Counted from the first letter of the stretch, positions 40,256 through 54,473 are shown. The stretch is 64,000 bases of DNA from Delphinus delphis (GCF_949987515.2 NW_027192672.1:1054001-1118000); one strand, 5' to 3'. The notes: generated from the sequence alone by a model not told the origin. Program-made: numbers and translations.

Positions 40256-41835
40256 GCTGAGTGATATTGCTTTGTAAGTAAATACCACAACTTCTTTATC
40301 CATTTTTCACTTTCTGCGATGTTGAACTTGTACTGTAAACGAGGTTCTTGTAAACAGAGCCGTTCCAAACTTTGGGGTGGCTGTGTCTTTTTCATTTTAA
40401 TTTCCCTAAGCTATAGGACCATAAGTGGAAGTGCCCTAGGTTCTGTTGCTTTGTTTTTTAGTTGTTTCAGGAAACACCATACACTTCTCCCAAGTGGTTC
40501 TTGGCAATTTACATCCCGCCCATCAGCATAACAAGGCTCCCAGTTCTCCATGGCCTGTCCTGCCTTTCTGGATTTTACAATTTTTTCAGATGGCCCTTTT
40601 GACCGGGGGGAAGTGAGACTTCATTGTAGTGCAGATTTCCTTTGCAAGCTTGCTTGGTTGGCCAAAAAGGGCGTATGCGTTTTTTCCTGAATATATTCAG
40701 GAAAAAACACATACGCCCTTTTTGGCCAAGTGCATCATTGTGGACGTTCTGCCTCTTTTCCTATGCTTTCAATGCAATTCCAGTCTACCTCCTGAAATCG
40801 GTTTCCTGCAATTCTGCCCCGCTTTCAAGTCCTCTTGGCAGCCTTACTTCAGTCTATTTTTGGACGATAGCTGTCATTTATAACTCTGCAGGTTTGTGAA
40901 TTACAGTGCCCCTGAGCTCCTTTCTTCAACTCGCTTTCTTGTGACCTGGCCGCAACACTGCAGGATGGCTTCAGGCCCTAATCTGGTTCCGGCCCGGCAT
41001 GCTGAGCCTTTGGTTAATTCCTCTTCCTGGTGGGAAATGAGAGTTGAATTTGCCCGTCCAGACACCTCCAGCTAGCCTCTCATTGGTTCTCGCTATTCCT
41101 GTTCATCTTCCGCAGAAATTGCAAACTGGGCCAAACAGGAGGTTAAAGGGACTGACTCTCCAAGTCGGGAGAGTGTTAGTAAAGCGTCTGGAATGTTGCA
41201 CCCGAGTACCAGGGGAGGAAAACTGAGACATATTTGAACACGTCTCCCGTTCACATGGTTGATCATACTCTGGGTTCCACATGCATGTTTTAGCTGAAGG
41301 AAGAATACCTTAAACCTGGAGAGTTGAGACCCGTGTAATGGGTACCATGCAATATGACTTCAAAGGGTCTTCATTTGCTCACCGAACCTCTCCAATCCTA
41401 TCACTGCTGCGTTTATGCCCCTGTACACACGCTTGATTCTCTTTTGGAGACATAGCAATCCATAGGTTTTAAGATACTTACTAGTCAGGTACATTCTTAG
41501 GCGTTTAATATGGGGTTTTGAGTCCATTTCGTTGAGCAAGGAGTAGATCTTGTCTATTCCATATTTGGCTTAAGGAACTTTATCTGTGCTCATTTCAATC
41601 TCTGGTTTTATGCAGCACCCCAACTCACCTTTCCCCTTAAGCAAGCATAAGTTGGTTTTCTAAATTTGAGACCCTGTTCTGTTTTGGAATGCAGTTCCTG
41701 TGTAGCCAAGTTTACATTCCATGTATTAGTGATATCTTATGATGTTTCTTTTTCTGTGTGACTTATTTCAGTTAGAATCATCATACCTGAATCCACTCAT
41801 TGTGCTGCTAAGGGCCTGATGACACAGATTTCATT
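40256..41835. repeat. satellite monomer 24 (class A, block unit 2)
   Basis: 1,580 bp. Marked by GATTTTACAATTTT, GTAGATCTTG and CCATGTATTAG. Palindrome 40658-40729 has one A/C mismatch (G to A at 40709). Twin of monomer 28. Confidence 0.96.
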
Positions 41836-43415
41836 GCTGAGTGATATTGCTTTGTAAGTAAATACCACAACTTCTTTATCCATTTTTCACTTTCTGCGAT
41901 GTTGAACTTGTACTGTAAACGAGGTTCTTGTAAACAGAGCCGTTCCAAACTTTGGGGTGGCTGTGTCTTTTTCATTTTAATTTCCCTAAGCTATAGGACC
42001 ATAAGTGGAAGTGCCCTAGGTTCTGTTGCTTTGTTTTTTAGTTGTTTCAGGAAACACCATACACTTCTCCCAAGTGGTTCTTGGCAATTTACATCCCGCC
42101 CATCAGCATAACAAGGCTCCCAGTTCTCCATGGCCTGTCCTGCCTTTCTGGATTTTACACTTTTTTCAGATGGCCCTTTTGACCGGGGGGAAGTGAGACT
42201 TCATTGTAGTGCAGATTTCCTTTGCAAGCTTGCTTGGTTGGCCAAAAAGGGCGTATGCGTTTTTTCCTGAATATATTCAGGAAAAAACGCATACGCCCTT
42301 TTTGGCCAAGTGCATCATTGTGGACGTTCTGCCTCTTTTCCTATGCTTTCAATGCAATTCCAGTCTACCTCCTGAAATCGGTTTCCTGCAATTCTGCCCC
42401 GCTTTCAAGTCCTCTTGGCAGCCTTACTTCAGTCTATTTTTGGACGATAGCTGTCATTTATAACTCTGCAGGTTTGTGAATTACAGTGCCCCTGAGCTCC
42501 TTTCTTCAACTCGCTTTCTTGTGACCTGGCCGCAACACCGCAGGATGGCTTCAGGCCCTAATCTGGTTCCGGCCCGGCATGCTGAGCCTTTGGTTAATTC
42601 CTCTTCCTGGTGGGAAATGAGAGTTGAATTTGCCCGTCCAGACACCTCCAGCTAGCCTCTCATTGGTTCTCGCTATTCCTGTTCATCTTCCGCAGAAATT
42701 GCAAACTGGGCCAAACAGGAGGTTAAAGGGACTGACTCTCCAAGTCGGGAGAGTGTTAGTAAAGCGTCTGGAATGTTGCACCCGAGTACCAGGGGAGGAA
42801 AACTGAGACATATTTGAACACGTCTCCCGTTCACATGGTTGATCATACTCTGGGTTCCACATGCATGTTTTAGCTGAAGGAAGAATACCTTAAACCTGGA
42901 GAGTTGACACCCGTGTAATGGGTACCATGCAATATGACTTCAAAGGGTCTTCATTTGCTCACCGAACCTCTCCAATCCTATCACTGCTGCGTTTATGCCC
43001 CTGTACACACGCTTGATTCTCTTTTGGAGACATAGCAATCCATAGGTTTTAAGATACTTACTAGTCAGGTACATTCTTAGGCGTTTAATATGGGGTTTTG
43101 AGTCCATTTCGTTGAGCAAGGAGTAGCTCTTGTCTATTCCATATTTGGCTTAAGGAACTTTATCTGTGCTCATTTCAATCTCTGGTTTTATGCAGCACCC
43201 CAACTCACCTTTCCCCTTAAGTAAGCATAAGTTGGTTTTCTAAATTTGAGACCCTGTTCTGTTCTGTAATTCAGTTCCTGTGTAGCCAAGTTTACATTCC
43301 GTGTATTACTGATATCTTATGATGTTTCTTTTTCTGTGTGACTTATTTCAGTTAGAATCATCATACCTGAATCCACTCATTGTGCTGCTAAGGGCCTGAT
43401 GACACAGATTTCATT
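41836..43415. repeat. satellite monomer 25 (class A, block unit 3)
   Basis: 1,580 bp. Marked by GTTGACACCC near 42903. Twin of monomer 29, from which it differs at 43205 and 43222. Palindrome 42238-42309 is perfect. Confidence 0.96.
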
Positions 43416-44995
43416 GCTGAGTGATATTGCTTTGTAAGTAAATACCACAACTTCTTTATCCATTTTTCACTTTCTGTGATGTTGAACTTGTACTGTAAAC
43501 GAGGTTCTTGTAAACAGAGCCGTTCCAAACTTTGGGGTGGCTGTGTCTTTTTCATTTTAATTTCCCTAAGCTATAGGACCATAAGTGGAAGTGCCCTAGG
43601 TTCTGTTGCTTTGTTTATTAGTTGTTTCAGGAAACACCATACACTTCTCCCAAGTGGTTCTTGGCAATTTACATCCCGCCCATCAGCATAACAAGGCTCC
43701 CAGTTCTCCATGGCCTGTCCTGCCTTTCTGGATTTTACCCTTTTTTCAGATGGCCCTTTTGACCGGGGGGAAGTGAGACTTCATTGTAGTGCAGATTTCC
43801 TTTGCAAGCTTGCTTGGTTGGCCAAAAAGGGCGTATGCGTTTTTTCCTGAATATATTCAGGAAAAAACGCATACGCCCTTTTTGGCCAAGTGCATCATTG
43901 TGGACGTTCTGCCTCTTTTCCTATGCTTTCAATGCAATTCCAGTCTACCTCCTGAAATCGGTTTCCTGCAATTCTGCCCCGCTTTCAAGTCCTCTTGGCA
44001 GCCTTACTTCAGTCTATTTTTGGACGATAGCTGTCATTTATAACTCTGCAGGTTTGTGAATTACAGTGCCCCTGAGCTCCTTTCTTCAACTCGCTTTCTT
44101 GTGACCTGGCCGCAACACCGCAGGATGGCTTCAGGCCCTAATCTGGTTCCGGCCCGGCATGCTGAGCCTTTGGTTAATTCCTCTTCCTGGTGGGAAATGA
44201 GAGTTGAATTTGCCCGTCCAGACACCTCCAGCTAGCCTCTCATTGGTTCTCGCTATTCCTGTTCATCTTCCGCAGAAATTGCAAACTGGGCCAAACAGGA
44301 GGTTAAAGGGACTGACTCTCCAAGTCGGGAGAGTGTTAGTAAAGCGTCTGGAATGTTGCACCCGAGTACCAGGGGAGGAAAACTGAGACATATTTGAACA
44401 CGTCTCCCGATCACATGGTTGATCATACTCTGGGTTCCACATGCATGTTTTAGCTGAAGGAAGAATACCTTAAACCTGGAGAGTTGAGACCCGTGTAATG
44501 GGTACCATGCAATATGACTTCAAAGGGTCTTCATTTGCTCACCGAACCTCTCCAATCCTATCACTGCTGCGTTTATGCCCCTGTACACACGCTTGATTCT
44601 CTTTTGGAGACATAGCAATCCATAGGTTTTAAGATACTTACTAGTCAGGTACATTCTTAGGCGTTTAATATGGGGTTTTGAGTCCATTTCGTTGAGCAAG
44701 GAGTAGCTCTTGTCTATTCCATATTTGGCTTAAGGAACTTTATCTGTGCTCATTTCAATCTCTGGTTTTATGCAGCACCCCAACTCACCTTTCTCCTTAA
44801 GCAAGCATAAGTTGGTTTTCTAAATTTGAGACCCTGTTCTGTTTTGGAATGCAGTTCCTGTGTAGCCAAGTTTACATTCCGTGTATTAGTGATATCTTAT
44901 GATGTTTCTTTTTCTGTGTGACTTATTTCAGTTAGAATCATCATACCTGAATCCACTCATTGTGCTGCTAAGGGCCTGATGACACAGATTTCATT
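43416..44995. repeat. satellite monomer 26 (class A, block unit 4)
   Basis: 1,580 bp. Marked by TTTGTTTATTAG near 43610 and CTGTGATGTTG. Its first half is repeated in monomer 30; its second half matches monomer 22. Palindrome 43818-43889 is perfect. Confidence 0.96.
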
Positions 44996-46575
44996 GCTGA
45001 GTGATATTGCTTTGTAAGTAAATACCACAACTTCTTTATCCATTTTTCACTTTCTGCGATGTTGAACTTGTACTGTAAACGAGGTTCTTGTAAACAGAGC
45101 CGTTCCAAACTTTGGGGTGGCTGTGTCTTTTTCATTTTAATTTCCCTAAGCTATAGGACCATAAGTGGAAGTGCCCTAGGTTCTGTTGCTTTGTTTTTTA
45201 GTTGTTTCAGGAAACACCATACACTTCTCCCAAGTGGTTCTTGGCAATTTACATCCCGCCCATCAGCATAACAAGGCTCCCAGTTCTCCATGGCCTGTCC
45301 TGCCTTTCTGGATTTTACCCTTTTTTCAGATGGCCCTTTTGACCAGAGGGAAGTGAGACTTCATTGTAGTGCAGATTTCCTTTGCAAGCTTGCTTGGTTG
45401 GCCAAAAAGGGCGTATGCGTTTTTTCCTGAATATATTCAGGAAAAAACGCATACGCCCTTTTTGGCCAAGTGCATCATTGTGGACGTTCTGCCTCTTTTC
45501 CTATGCTTTCAATGCAATTCCAGTCTACCTCCTGAAATCGGTTTCCTGCAATTCTGCCCCGCTTTCAAGTCCTCTTGGCAGCCTTACTTCAGTCTATTTT
45601 TGGACGATAGCTGTCATTTATAACTCTGCAGGTTTGTGAATTACAGTGCCCCTGAGCTCCTTTCTTCAACTCGCTTTCTTGTGACCTGGCCGCAACACCG
45701 CAGGATGGCTTCAGGCCCTAATCTGGTTCCGGCCCGGCATGCTGAGCCTTTGGTTAATTCCTCTTCCTGGTGGGAAATGAGAGTTGAATTTGCCCGTCCA
45801 GACACCTCCAGCTAGCCTCTCATTGGTTCTCGCTATTCCTGTTCATCTTCCGCAGAAATTGCAAACTGGGCCAAACAGGAGGTTAAAGGGACTGACTCTC
45901 CAAGTCGGGAGAGTGTTAGTAAAGCGTCTGGAATGTTGCACCCGAGTACCAGGGGAGGAAAACTGAGACATATTTGAACACGTCTCCCGTTCACACGGTT
46001 GATCATACTCTGGGTTCCACATGCATGTTTTAGCTGAAGGAAGAATACCTTAAACCTGGAGAGTTGAGACCCGTGTAATGGGTACCATGCAATATGACTT
46101 CAAAGGGTCTTCATTTGCTCACCGAACCTCTCCAATCCTATCACTGCTGCGTTTATGCCCCTGTACACACGCTTGATTCTCTTTTGGAGACATAGCAATC
46201 CATAGGTTTTAAGATACTTACTAGTCAGGTACATTCTTAGGCGTTTAATATGGGGTTTTGAGTCCATTTCGTTGAGCAAGGAGTAGCTCTTGTCTATTCC
46301 ATATTTGGCTTAAGGAACTTTATCTGTGCTCATTTCAATCTCTGGTTTTATGCAGCACCCCAACTCACCTTTCCCCTTAAGCAAGCATAAGTTGGTTTTC
46401 TAAATTTGAGACCCTGTTCTGTTTTGGAATGCAGTTCCTGTGTAGCCAAGTTTACATTCCGTGTATTAGTGATATCTTATGATGTTTCTTTTTCTGTGTG
46501 ACTTATTTCAGTTAGAATCATCATACCTGAATCCACTCATTGTGCTGCTAAGGGCCTGATGACACAGATTTCATT
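44996..46575. repeat. satellite monomer 27 (duplicate of monomer 23)
   Basis: 1,580 bp. No difference from monomer 23 was seen by eye. Palindrome 45398-45469 is perfect. Confidence 0.96.
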
Positions 46576-48155
46576 GCTGAGTGATATTGCTTTGTAAGTA
46601 AATACCACAACTTCTTTATCCATTTTTCACTTTCTGCGATGTTGAACTTGTACTGTAAACGAGGTTCTTGTAAACAGAGCCGTTCCAAACTTTGGGGTGG
46701 CTGTGTCTTTTTCATTTTAATTTCCCTAAGCTATAGGACCATAAGTGGAAGTGCCCTAGGTTCTGTTGCTTTGTTTTTTAGTTGTTTCAGGAAACACCAT
46801 ACACTTCTCCCAAGTGGTTCTTGGCAATTTACATCCCGCCCATCAGCATAACAAGGCTCCCAGTTCTCCATGGCCTGTCCTGCCTTTCTGGATTTTACAA
46901 TTTTTTCAGATGGCCCTTTTGACCGGGGGGAAGTGAGACTTCATTGTAGTGCAGATTTCCTTTGCAAGCTTGCTTGGTTGGCCAAAAAGGGCGTATGCGT
47001 TTTTTCCTGAATATATTCAGGAAAAAACACATACGCCCTTTTTGGCCAAGTGCATCATTGTGGACGTTCTGCCTCTTTTCCTATGCTTTCAATGCAATTC
47101 CAGTCTACCTCCTGAAATCGGTTTCCTGCAATTCTGCCCCGCTTTCAAGTCCTCTTGGCAGCCTTACTTCAGTCTATTTTTGGACGATAGCTGTCATTTA
47201 TAACTCTGCAGGTTTGTGAATTACAGTGCCCCTGAGCTCCTTTCTTCAACTCGCTTTCTTGTGACCTGGCCGCAACACTGCAGGATGGCTTCAGGCCCTA
47301 ATCTGGTTCCGGCCCGGCATGCTGAGCCTTTGGTTAATTCCTCTTCCTGGTGGGAAATGAGAGTTGAATTTGCCCGTCCAGACACCTCCAGCTAGCCTCT
47401 CATTGGTTCTCGCTATTCCTGTTCATCTTCCGCAGAAATTGCAAACTGGGCCAAACAGGAGGTTAAAGGGACTGACTCTCCAAGTCGGGAGAGTGTTAGT
47501 AAAGCGTCTGGAATGTTGCACCCGAGTACCAGGGGAGGAAAACTGAGACATATTTGAACACGTCTCCCGTTCACATGGTTGATCATACTCTGGGTTCCAC
47601 ATGCATGTTTTAGCTGAAGGAAGAATACCTTAAACCTGGAGAGTTGAGACCCGTGTAATGGGTACCATGCAATATGACTTCAAAGGGTCTTCATTTGCTC
47701 ACCGAACCTCTCCAATCCTATCACTGCTGCGTTTATGCCCCTGTACACACGCTTGATTCTCTTTTGGAGACATAGCAATCCATAGGTTTTAAGATACTTA
47801 CTAGTCAGGTACATTCTTAGGCGTTTAATATGGGGTTTTGAGTCCATTTCGTTGAGCAAGGAGTAGATCTTGTCTATTCCATATTTGGCTTAAGGAACTT
47901 TATCTGTGCTCATTTCAATCTCTGGTTTTATGCAGCACCCCAACTCACCTTTCCCCTTAAGCAAGCATAAGTTGGTTTTCTAAATTTGAGACCCTGTTCT
48001 GTTTTGGAATGCAGTTCCTGTGTAGCCAAGTTTACATTCCATGTATTAGTGATATCTTATGATGTTTCTTTTTCTGTGTGACTTATTTCAGTTAGAATCA
48101 TCATACCTGAATCCACTCATTGTGCTGCTAAGGGCCTGATGACACAGATTTCATT
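46576..48155. repeat. satellite monomer 28 (duplicate of monomer 24)
   Basis: 1,580 bp. Carries every private mark of monomer 24, including the palindrome mismatch, here at 47029 (palindrome 46978-47049). Confidence 0.96.
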
Positions 48156-49735
48156 GCTGAGTGATATTGCTTTGTAAGTAAATACCACAACTTCTTTATC
48201 CATTTTTCACTTTCTGCGATGTTGAACTTGTACTGTAAACGAGGTTCTTGTAAACAGAGCCGTTCCAAACTTTGGGGTGGCTGTGTCTTTTTCATTTTAA
48301 TTTCCCTAAGCTATAGGACCATAAGTGGAAGTGCCCTAGGTTCTGTTGCTTTGTTTTTTAGTTGTTTCAGGAAACACCATACACTTCTCCCAAGTGGTTC
48401 TTGGCAATTTACATCCCGCCCATCAGCATAACAAGGCTCCCAGTTCTCCATGGCCTGTCCTGCCTTTCTGGATTTTACACTTTTTTCAGATGGCCCTTTT
48501 GACCGGGGGGAAGTGAGACTTCATTGTAGTGCAGATTTCCTTTGCAAGCTTGCTTGGTTGGCCAAAAAGGGCGTATGCGTTTTTTCCTGAATATATTCAG
48601 GAAAAAACGCATACGCCCTTTTTGGCCAAGTGCATCATTGTGGACGTTCTGCCTCTTTTCCTATGCTTTCAATGCAATTCCAGTCTACCTCCTGAAATCG
48701 GTTTCCTGCAATTCTGCCCCGCTTTCAAGTCCTCTTGGCAGCCTTACTTCAGTCTATTTTTGGACGATAGCTGTCATTTATAACTCTGCAGGTTTGTGAA
48801 TTACAGTGCCCCTGAGCTCCTTTCTTCAACTCGCTTTCTTGTGACCTGGCCGCAACACCGCAGGATGGCTTCAGGCCCTAATCTGGTTCCGGCCCGGCAT
48901 GCTGAGCCTTTGGTTAATTCCTCTTCCTGGTGGGAAATGAGAGTTGAATTTGCCCGTCCAGACACCTCCAGCTAGCCTCTCATTGGTTCTCGCTATTCCT
49001 GTTCATCTTCCGCAGAAATTGCAAACTGGGCCAAACAGGAGGTTAAAGGGACTGACTCTCCAAGTCGGGAGAGTGTTAGTAAAGCGTCTGGAATGTTGCA
49101 CCCGAGTACCAGGGGAGGAAAACTGAGACATATTTGAACACGTCTCCCGTTCACATGGTTGATCATACTCTGGGTTCCACATGCATGTTTTAGCTGAAGG
49201 AAGAATACCTTAAACCTGGAGAGTTGACACCCGTGTAATGGGTACCATGCAATATGACTTCAAAGGGTCTTCATTTGCTCACCGAACCTCTCCAATCCTA
49301 TCACTGCTGCGTTTATGCCCCTGTACACACGCTTGATTCTCTTTTGGAGACATAGCAATCCATAGGTTTTAAGATACTTACTAGTCAGGTACATTCTTAG
49401 GCGTTTAATATGGGGTTTTGAGTCCATTTCGTTGAGCAAGGAGTAGCTCTTGTCTATTCCATATTTGGCTTAAGGAACTTTATCTGTGCTCATTTCAATC
49501 TCTGGTTTTATGCAGCACCCCAACACACCTTTCCCCTTAAGCAAGCATAAGTTGGTTTTCTAAATTTGAGACCCTGTTCTGTTCTGTAATTCAGTTCCTG
49601 TGTAGCCAAGTTTACATTCCGTGTATTACTGATATCTTATGATGTTTCTTTTTCTGTGTGACTTATTTCAGTTAGAATCATCATACCTGAATCCACTCAT
49701 TGTGCTGCTAAGGGCCTGATGACACAGATTTCATT
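48156..49735. repeat. satellite monomer 29 (duplicate of monomer 25)
   Basis: 1,580 bp. Differs from monomer 25 at 49525 (A for T) and 49542 (C for T) only, by eye. Palindrome 48558-48629 is perfect. Confidence 0.96.
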
Positions 49736-51315
49736 GCTGAGTGATATTGCTTTGTAAGTAAATACCACAACTTCTTTATCCATTTTTCACTTTCTGTGAT
49801 GTTGAACTTGTACTGTAAACGAGGTTCTTGTAAACAGAGCCGTTCCAAACTTTGGGGTGGCTGTGTCTTTTTCATTTTAATTTCCCTAAGCTATAGGACC
49901 ATAAGTGGAAGTGCCCTAGGTTCTGTTGCTTTGTTTATTAGTTGTTTCAGGAAACACCATACACTTCTCCCAAGTGGTTCTTGGCAATTTACATCCCGCC
50001 CATCAGCATAACAAGGCTCCCAGTTCTCCATGGCCTGTCCTGCCTTTCTGGATTTTACCCTTTTTTCAGATGGCCCTTTTGACCGGGGGGAAGTGAGACT
50101 TCATTGTAGTGCAGATTTCCTTTGCAAGCTTGCTTGGTTGGCCAAAAAGGGCGTATGCGTTTTTTCCTGAATATATTCAGGAAAAAACGCATACGCCCTT
50201 TTTGGCCAAGTGCATCATTGTGGACGTTCTGCCTCTTTTCCTATGCTTTCAATGCAATTCCAGTCTACCTCCTGAAATCGGTTTCCTGCAATTCTGCCCC
50301 GCTTTCAAGTCCTCTTGGCAGCCTTACTTCAGTCTATTTTTGGACGATAGCTGTCATTTATAACTCTGCAGGTTTGTGAATTACAGTGCCCCTGAGCTCC
50401 TTTCTTCAACTCGCTTTCTTGTGAGCTGGCCGCAACACCGAAGGATGGCTTCAGGCCCTAATCTGGTTCCGGCCCGGCATGCTGAGCCTTTGGTTAATTC
50501 CTCTTCCTGGTGGGAAATGAGAGTTAAATTTGCCCGTCCAGACACCTCCAGCTAGCCTCTCATTGGTTCTCGCTATTCCTGTTCATCTTCCGCAGAAATT
50601 GCAAACTGGGCCAAACAGGAGGTTAAAGGGACTGACTCTCCAAGTGGGGAGAGTGTTAGTAAAGCGTCTGGAATGTTGCACCCGAGTACCAGGGGAGGAA
50701 AACTGAGACATATTTGAACACGTCTCCCGTTCACATGGTTGATCATACTCTGGGTTCCACATGCATGTTTTAGCTGAAGGAAGAATACCTTAAACCTGGA
50801 GAGTTAAGACCCGTGTAATGGGTACCATGCAATATGACTTAAAAGGGTCTTCATTTGCTCACCGAACCTCTCCAATCCTATCACTGCTGCGTTTATGCCC
50901 CTGTACACATGCTTGATTCTCTTTCGGAGACATAGCAATCCATAGGTTTTAAGATACTTACTAGTCAGGTACATTCTTAGGCGTTTAATATGGGGTTTTG
51001 AGTCCATTTCGTTGAGCAAGGAGTAGCTCTTGTCTATTCCATATTTGGCTTAAGGAACTTTATCTGTGCTCATTTCAATCTCTGGTTTTATGCAGCACCC
51101 CAACTCACCTTTCCCCTTAAGCAAGCATAAGTTGGTTTTCTAAATTTGAGACCCTGTTCTGTTTTGGAATGCAGTTCCTGTGTAGCCAAGTTTACATTCC
51201 GTGTATTAGTGATATCTTATGATGTTTCTTTTTCTGTGTGACTTATTTCAGTTAGAATCATCATACCTGAATCCACTCATTATGCTTCTACGGGCCTGAT
51301 GACATAGATTTCATT
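49736..51315. repeat. satellite monomer 30 (A; first half duplicates monomer 26; B end)
   Basis: 1,580 bp. Identical to monomer 26 until about 50,420, where GTGAGCTGG replaces GTGACCTGG and private differences follow: the right end of the four-unit duplication. Palindrome 50138-50209 is perfect. Confidence 0.96.
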
Positions 51316-52894
51316 GCTGAGTGATACTGCATTGTACGTAAGTACCACAAGTTCTTTATCCATTTTTCACTTTCTGTGATATTGAACTTGTACGGTAAAT
51401 GAGGTTCTTGTAAACGGAGGTGTCCCAAACTTTGGGGTGGCTGTGTCTTTTTGATTTTAATTTCCCTAAGCTATAGAACCATAAGTGGAAGTGCCCTAGG
51501 CTCTGATGCTTTGTTTTTTAGATGTTTCAGGAAACACCATACACTTCTCCTGAGTGTCTTTTGGCAATTTACATCCCGCCCATCAGCATAACAAGGCTCC
51601 CAGTTCTCCATGGCCTGTCCTGCCTTTCTGGAGTTTACACTTTTTTCAGATGGCCCTTTTGACCAGGGAGAAGTGAGACTTCATTGTAGTGCAGATTTCC
51701 TTTGCAAGTTTGCTTGGTTGGCCAAAAAGGGCGTATGCGTTTTTTCCTGAATATATTCAGGAAAAAACGCATACGCCCTTTTTGGCCAAGTGCATCATTG
51801 TGGACGTTCTGCCTCTTTTCCTATGCCTTCAATGCAATTCCAGTCTACCTCCTGAAATCGGTTTCCTGCAATTCTGCCCCGCTTTCAAGTCCTCTTGGCA
51901 GCCTTACTTCAGTCTATTTTTGGACGATAGCTGTCATTTATAACTCTGCAGGTTTGTGAATTACAGTGCCCCTGAGCTCCTTTCTTCAACTCGCTTTCTT
52001 GTGACCTGGCCGCAACACCGCAGGATGTCTTCAGGCCCTAATCTGGTTCTGGCACGGCACGCTGAGCCTTTGGTTAATTCCTCTTCCTGGTGGGAAATGA
52101 GAGTTATATTTGCCCATCCAGACACCTCCAGCTAGTCTTTCATTGGTTCCTGCTATTCCTGTTCATCTTCCACAGAAATTGCAAACTGGGCCAAACAGGA
52201 AGTTAAAGGGACTGACTCTCCAAGTGGGGAGAGTGTTAGTAAAGCGTCTGGAATGTTGCACCCGAGTACCAGGGTACGAAAACTGAGACATATTTGAACA
52301 CGTCTCCCGTTCACATGGTTGATCATACTTGGGTTCCACATGCATGTTTTAGCTGAAGGAAGAATACCTTAAACCTGTGTATTTGAAACCCGTGGAATGG
52401 GTACCATGCAATATGACTTCAAAGGGTCTTCATTTGCTCACCGAACCTCTCCAATCCTATCACTGCTGCGTTTATGCCCCTGTACACATGCTTGATTCTC
52501 TTTCGGAGACATAGCAATCCATAGGTTTTAAGATACTTACTAGTCAGGTACATTCTTAGGCGTTTAATATGCGGTGTTCAGTCCATTTCGTTGAGCAAGG
52601 AGTAGCTCTTGTCTATTCCATATTTGGCTTAAGGAACTTTATCTGTGCTCATTTCAATCTCTGGTTTTATGCAGCACCCCAACTCACCTTTCCCCTTAAG
52701 CAAGCATAAGTTGGTTTTCTAAATTTGAGACCCTGTTCTGTTTTGTAATTCTGTTCCTGTGTAGCCAAGTTTACATTCCGTGTATTAGTGATATCTTATG
52801 ATGTTTCTTTTTCTGTGTGACTTATTTCAGTTAGAATCATCATACCTGAATCCACTCATTGTGCTGCTAAGGGCCTGATGACACAGATTTCATT
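51316..52894. repeat. satellite monomer 31 (class B start, A end)
   Basis: 1,579 bp. Class B with GGAGGTGTCCC, TCTGATGCTTTG and TGGAGTTTACAC as private changes. Palindrome 51718-51789 is perfect. Confidence 0.95.
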
Positions 52895-54473
52895 GCTGAG
52901 TGATATTGCTTTGTAAGTAAATACCACAACTTCTTTATCCATTTTTCACTTTCTGCGATGTTGAACTTGTACTGTAAACGAGGTTCTTGTAAACAGAGCC
53001 GTTCCAAACTTTGGGGTGGCTGTGTCTTTTTGATTTTAATTTCCCTAAGCTATAGGACCATAAGTGGAAGTGCCCTAGGCTCTGTTGCTTTGTTTTTTAG
53101 ATGTTTCAGGAAACACCATACACTTCACCTGAGTCTTTGTTGGCAATTTACATCCCGCCCATCAGCATAACAAGGCTCCCAGTTCTCCATGGCCTGTCCT
53201 GCCTTTCTGGATTTTACACATTTTTCAGATGGCCCTTTTGACCGGGGGGAAGTGAGACTTCATTGTAGTGCAGATTTCCTTTGCAAGCTTGCTTGGTTGG
53301 CCAAAAAGGGCGTATGCGTTTTTTCCTGAATATATTCAGGAAAAAACGCATACGCCCTTTTTGGCCAAGTGCATCATTGTGGACGTTTTGCCTCTTTTCC
53401 TATGCTTTCAATGCAATTCCAGTCTACCTCCTGAAATCGGTTTCCTGCAATTCTGCCCCGCTTTCAAGTCCTCTTGGCAGCCTTACTTCAGTCTATTTTT
53501 GGACGATAGCTGTCATTTATAACTCTGCAGGTTTGTGAATTACAGTGCCCCTGAGCTGCTTTCTTCAACTCGCTTTCTTTTGAGCTGGCCGCAACACCGC
53601 AGGATGTCTTCAGGCCCTAATCTGGTTCCGGCACGGCACGCTGAGCCTTTGGTTATTTCCTCTTCCTGGTGGGAAATGAGAGTTAAATTTGCCTGTCCAG
53701 ACACCTCCAGCTAGCCTCTCATTGGTTCTCGCTATTCCTGTTCATCTTCCGCAGAAATTGCAAACTGGGCCAAACAGGAGGTTAAAGGCGCTGACTTTCC
53801 AAGTGGGGAGAGTGTTAGTAAAGCGTCTGGAATGTTGCACCCGAGTACCAGGGTACGAAAACTGAGACATATTTGAACACGTCTCCCGTTCACATGGTTG
53901 ATCATACTTGGGTTCCACATGCATGTTTTAGCTGAAAGAAGAATACCTAACACCTGGGTAGTTTAAACCCGTGGAATGGGTACCATGCAATATGACTTCA
54001 AAGGGTCTTCATTTGCTCACCGAACCTCTCCAATCCTATCACTGCTGCGTTTATGCCCCTGTACACATGCTTGATTCTCTTTCGGAGACATAGCAATCCA
54101 TAGGTTTTAAGATACTTACTAGTCAGGTACATTCTTAGGCGTTTAATATGCGGTGTTGAGTCCATTTCGTTGAGCAAGGAGTAGCTCTTGTCTATTCCAT
54201 ATTTGGCTTAAGGAACTTTATCTGTGCTCATTTCAATCTCTGGTTTTATGCAGCACCCCAACTCACCTTTCCCCTTAAGCAAGCATAAGTTGGTTTTCTA
54301 AATTTGAGACCCTGTTCTGTTCTGTAATTCAGTTCCTGTGTAGCCAAGTTTACATTCTGTGTATTACTGATATCTTATGATGTTTCTTTTTCTGTGTGAC
54401 TTATTTCAGTTAGAATCATCATACCTGAATCCACTCATTGTGCTGCTAAGGGCCTGATGACACAGATTTCATT
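52895..54473. repeat. satellite monomer 32 (class A)
   Basis: 1,579 bp. Private CTTCACCTGAGTCTTTG near 53122 and GACGTTTTGCC. Palindrome 53297-53368 is perfect. Confidence 0.95.
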
